Assembly (NCBI GenBank): GCA_963513935.1
Contig: OY740769.1
Coordinates: 35,987,120-36,051,119, forward strand
DNA length: 64,000 nucleotides
Direction: 5' to 3'
From: Aphrophora alni
Taxonomy: Eukaryota > Arthropoda > Insecta > Hemiptera > Aphrophoridae
The stretch's first letter is position 1; each line of letters begins with the position of its first letter. The translations under genes were made by a program, and so were the position numbers. This document shows positions 62,799 to 64,000 of the stretch, piece after piece. The notes under the pieces are model-generated. The model made no database searches. It was not told the origin of the DNA and was given only the letters and a program-made list of their open reading frames with translations.

Positions 62799-64000
62799 GT
62801 AACTTATAAGTATAATATATATTTTATAAGTATAACTCGGCCTATTTCAAAGGACATTAATATAAATTTTATTATTAATTATACTTAAAAAATATTTATA
62901 TAAAAATTATGATTTGGGGTAGTAAAAAGTTTTTTTTATATAAATTTATATTATATATACATATATTATATATTATATTATATGTATTATATTTTTTTAA
63001 ACATATATATTTATTTATTTATTAAACTGGGCATCCACGTACATGATGCTGAAACAAGTTAAAGAAATATCGTCACCTAATAAAATGGATTAAGTGGTAG
63101 TTGCATAGAATAACTAAACTGAAAACTAAAAAAAAATAGTATATAAAGAGATTGATGTTTTTCTGTAATGCAGTTACGTATTTCAATAATTGAGTAACAA
63201 TTGTCCTTTCAAGGCTTATAGTTTCAAATTTAGTTGTAACGTTTAATATTAGACGAAATTTTAATATAAATGAATGAAACATTTTTGTACCAGCTCAATT
63301 GCTGTATAAATATATTTATTTATATAATTATACTTATTTATAACATTTTGTAAAACAATACTTCAGCTCCGGTTATATGACTAATCTCTTATAAGGACGT
63401 CCATAAGTCAGTTGCCAAAGTCGATGTACCGTTCTTAGGAACATTTGCATTTATCACCTTGAATTAATGAATCTAAAATAAAACACTGTGTAGGCAAATA
63501 TTTAAACAATATAGCCAAACTCCTTAACGGAGTTATCTTTTAAATATCCATAGTAACTTGAAATTGGTATAATGACTTTAAGATCAAAATAATTTGTATA
63601 GTTTAGGATACATTTATTTAGACACTTAAAATATAATGACCACAACAGATGAGAACGTTAGGTTCTTGACACTTATTTATTTATTTCCTCAAAGCTAAAA
63701 CCAGGAAATCCTTCTATTCCTTTTATGTAAAAATATAAATTGAAAAACTTTAAGAAGTCGAAACTACAACAGAGTATTGGAATTGACTTTTAGCTTTATT
63801 ATTTGTTTTTATCTATTAAATTTCGAAAAAAAAACTTTGATCATATAAAAAAACACGTCGCAAAAAGTTCATACCACGCAGTTTTATACACAACTTTTCT
63901 CATACCGCTCCTTATGTAACATTTCCCCAAAACATTTATTAAAGATTTACCTCTTTGTTTCTCCTTTATCGTCCACAAAATAAAACCCTCACACTTCAAA
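62496..64000. other. AT-rich non-coding DNA, no gene seen
   Basis: A (TA)n array lies at 62,746-62,795 and TA-rich imperfect repeats to about 63,015. No gene was seen up to the edge of the window. Confidence 0.5.
62746..62795. repeat. (TA)n microsatellite
   Basis: About 25 uninterrupted units. Confidence 0.95.

Noticed and set aside
1..64000. Bacterial features such as operons, ribosome binding sites, CRISPR arrays or terminators
   Set aside because: The composition, microsatellites and retroelement relics are those of an animal nuclear genome; no spaced identical repeats of CRISPR type were seen.

Overview
The window is about three-quarters A+T and looks like non-coding chromosomal DNA of a multicellular animal, most likely an arthropod. 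The reasons are the lack of any long open frame (the longest stop-free frame is 143 codons and lies inside a repeat), thirteen (TA)n arrays, A/T homopolymers, and relics of animal-type retroelements: a CR1/Jockey-like LINE reverse transcriptase, lysine-tRNA-type LTR primer sites, and a TATA/initiator promoter with a TATCGATA box. The species cannot be fixed from sequence alone. No functional protein gene, tRNA or rRNA gene could be supported.

Layout. 0-22 kb is AT-rich DNA with scattered short repeats. Several share one compact signature: a CTGANGA-like heptamer, one T, a six-pair stem with a three-base loop, then GAAA. 23.12-24.15 kb is a structured element with 126-129 bp inverted arms, an internal promoter-like site, a ~145 bp tandem duplication and a GC-rich island that folds into three hairpins. 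25.7-26.0 kb resembles a solo LTR. 30.84-32.55 kb is an LTR-retroelement leader with a 3x32 bp repeat and three spaced copies of a tRNA-Lys-type primer-binding sequence. 37.98-38.15 kb is a second, compact inverted pair of the 23-kb family. 41.93-43.65 kb (minus strand) looks like another LTR and leader. 47.5-49.2 kb is a cluster of repeat debris around the LINE fragment. 52.88-52.96 kb holds a long, nearly perfect hairpin. 55.0-55.9 and 59.0-62.5 kb contain diverged duplicates with one 54 bp block that has hardly changed.

Nothing here forms an operon or pathway. The relations are those of repeat families: the arms at 23 and 38 kb are the same family and include the stem-loop signature seen at 0.78, 1.65, 10.44 and 14.79 kb. 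Its order (CUGANGA, helix II, GAAA, short helix III) is that of a hammerhead ribozyme, a motif known from Penelope-like retroelements. This family, together with the three-hairpin island, is the best candidate for an undescribed system. Other strong candidates are the TA-flanked hairpin at 52.9 kb and the 54 bp conserved block at 55.7/62.3 kb. All calls come from reading by eye; no search or folding program was run.
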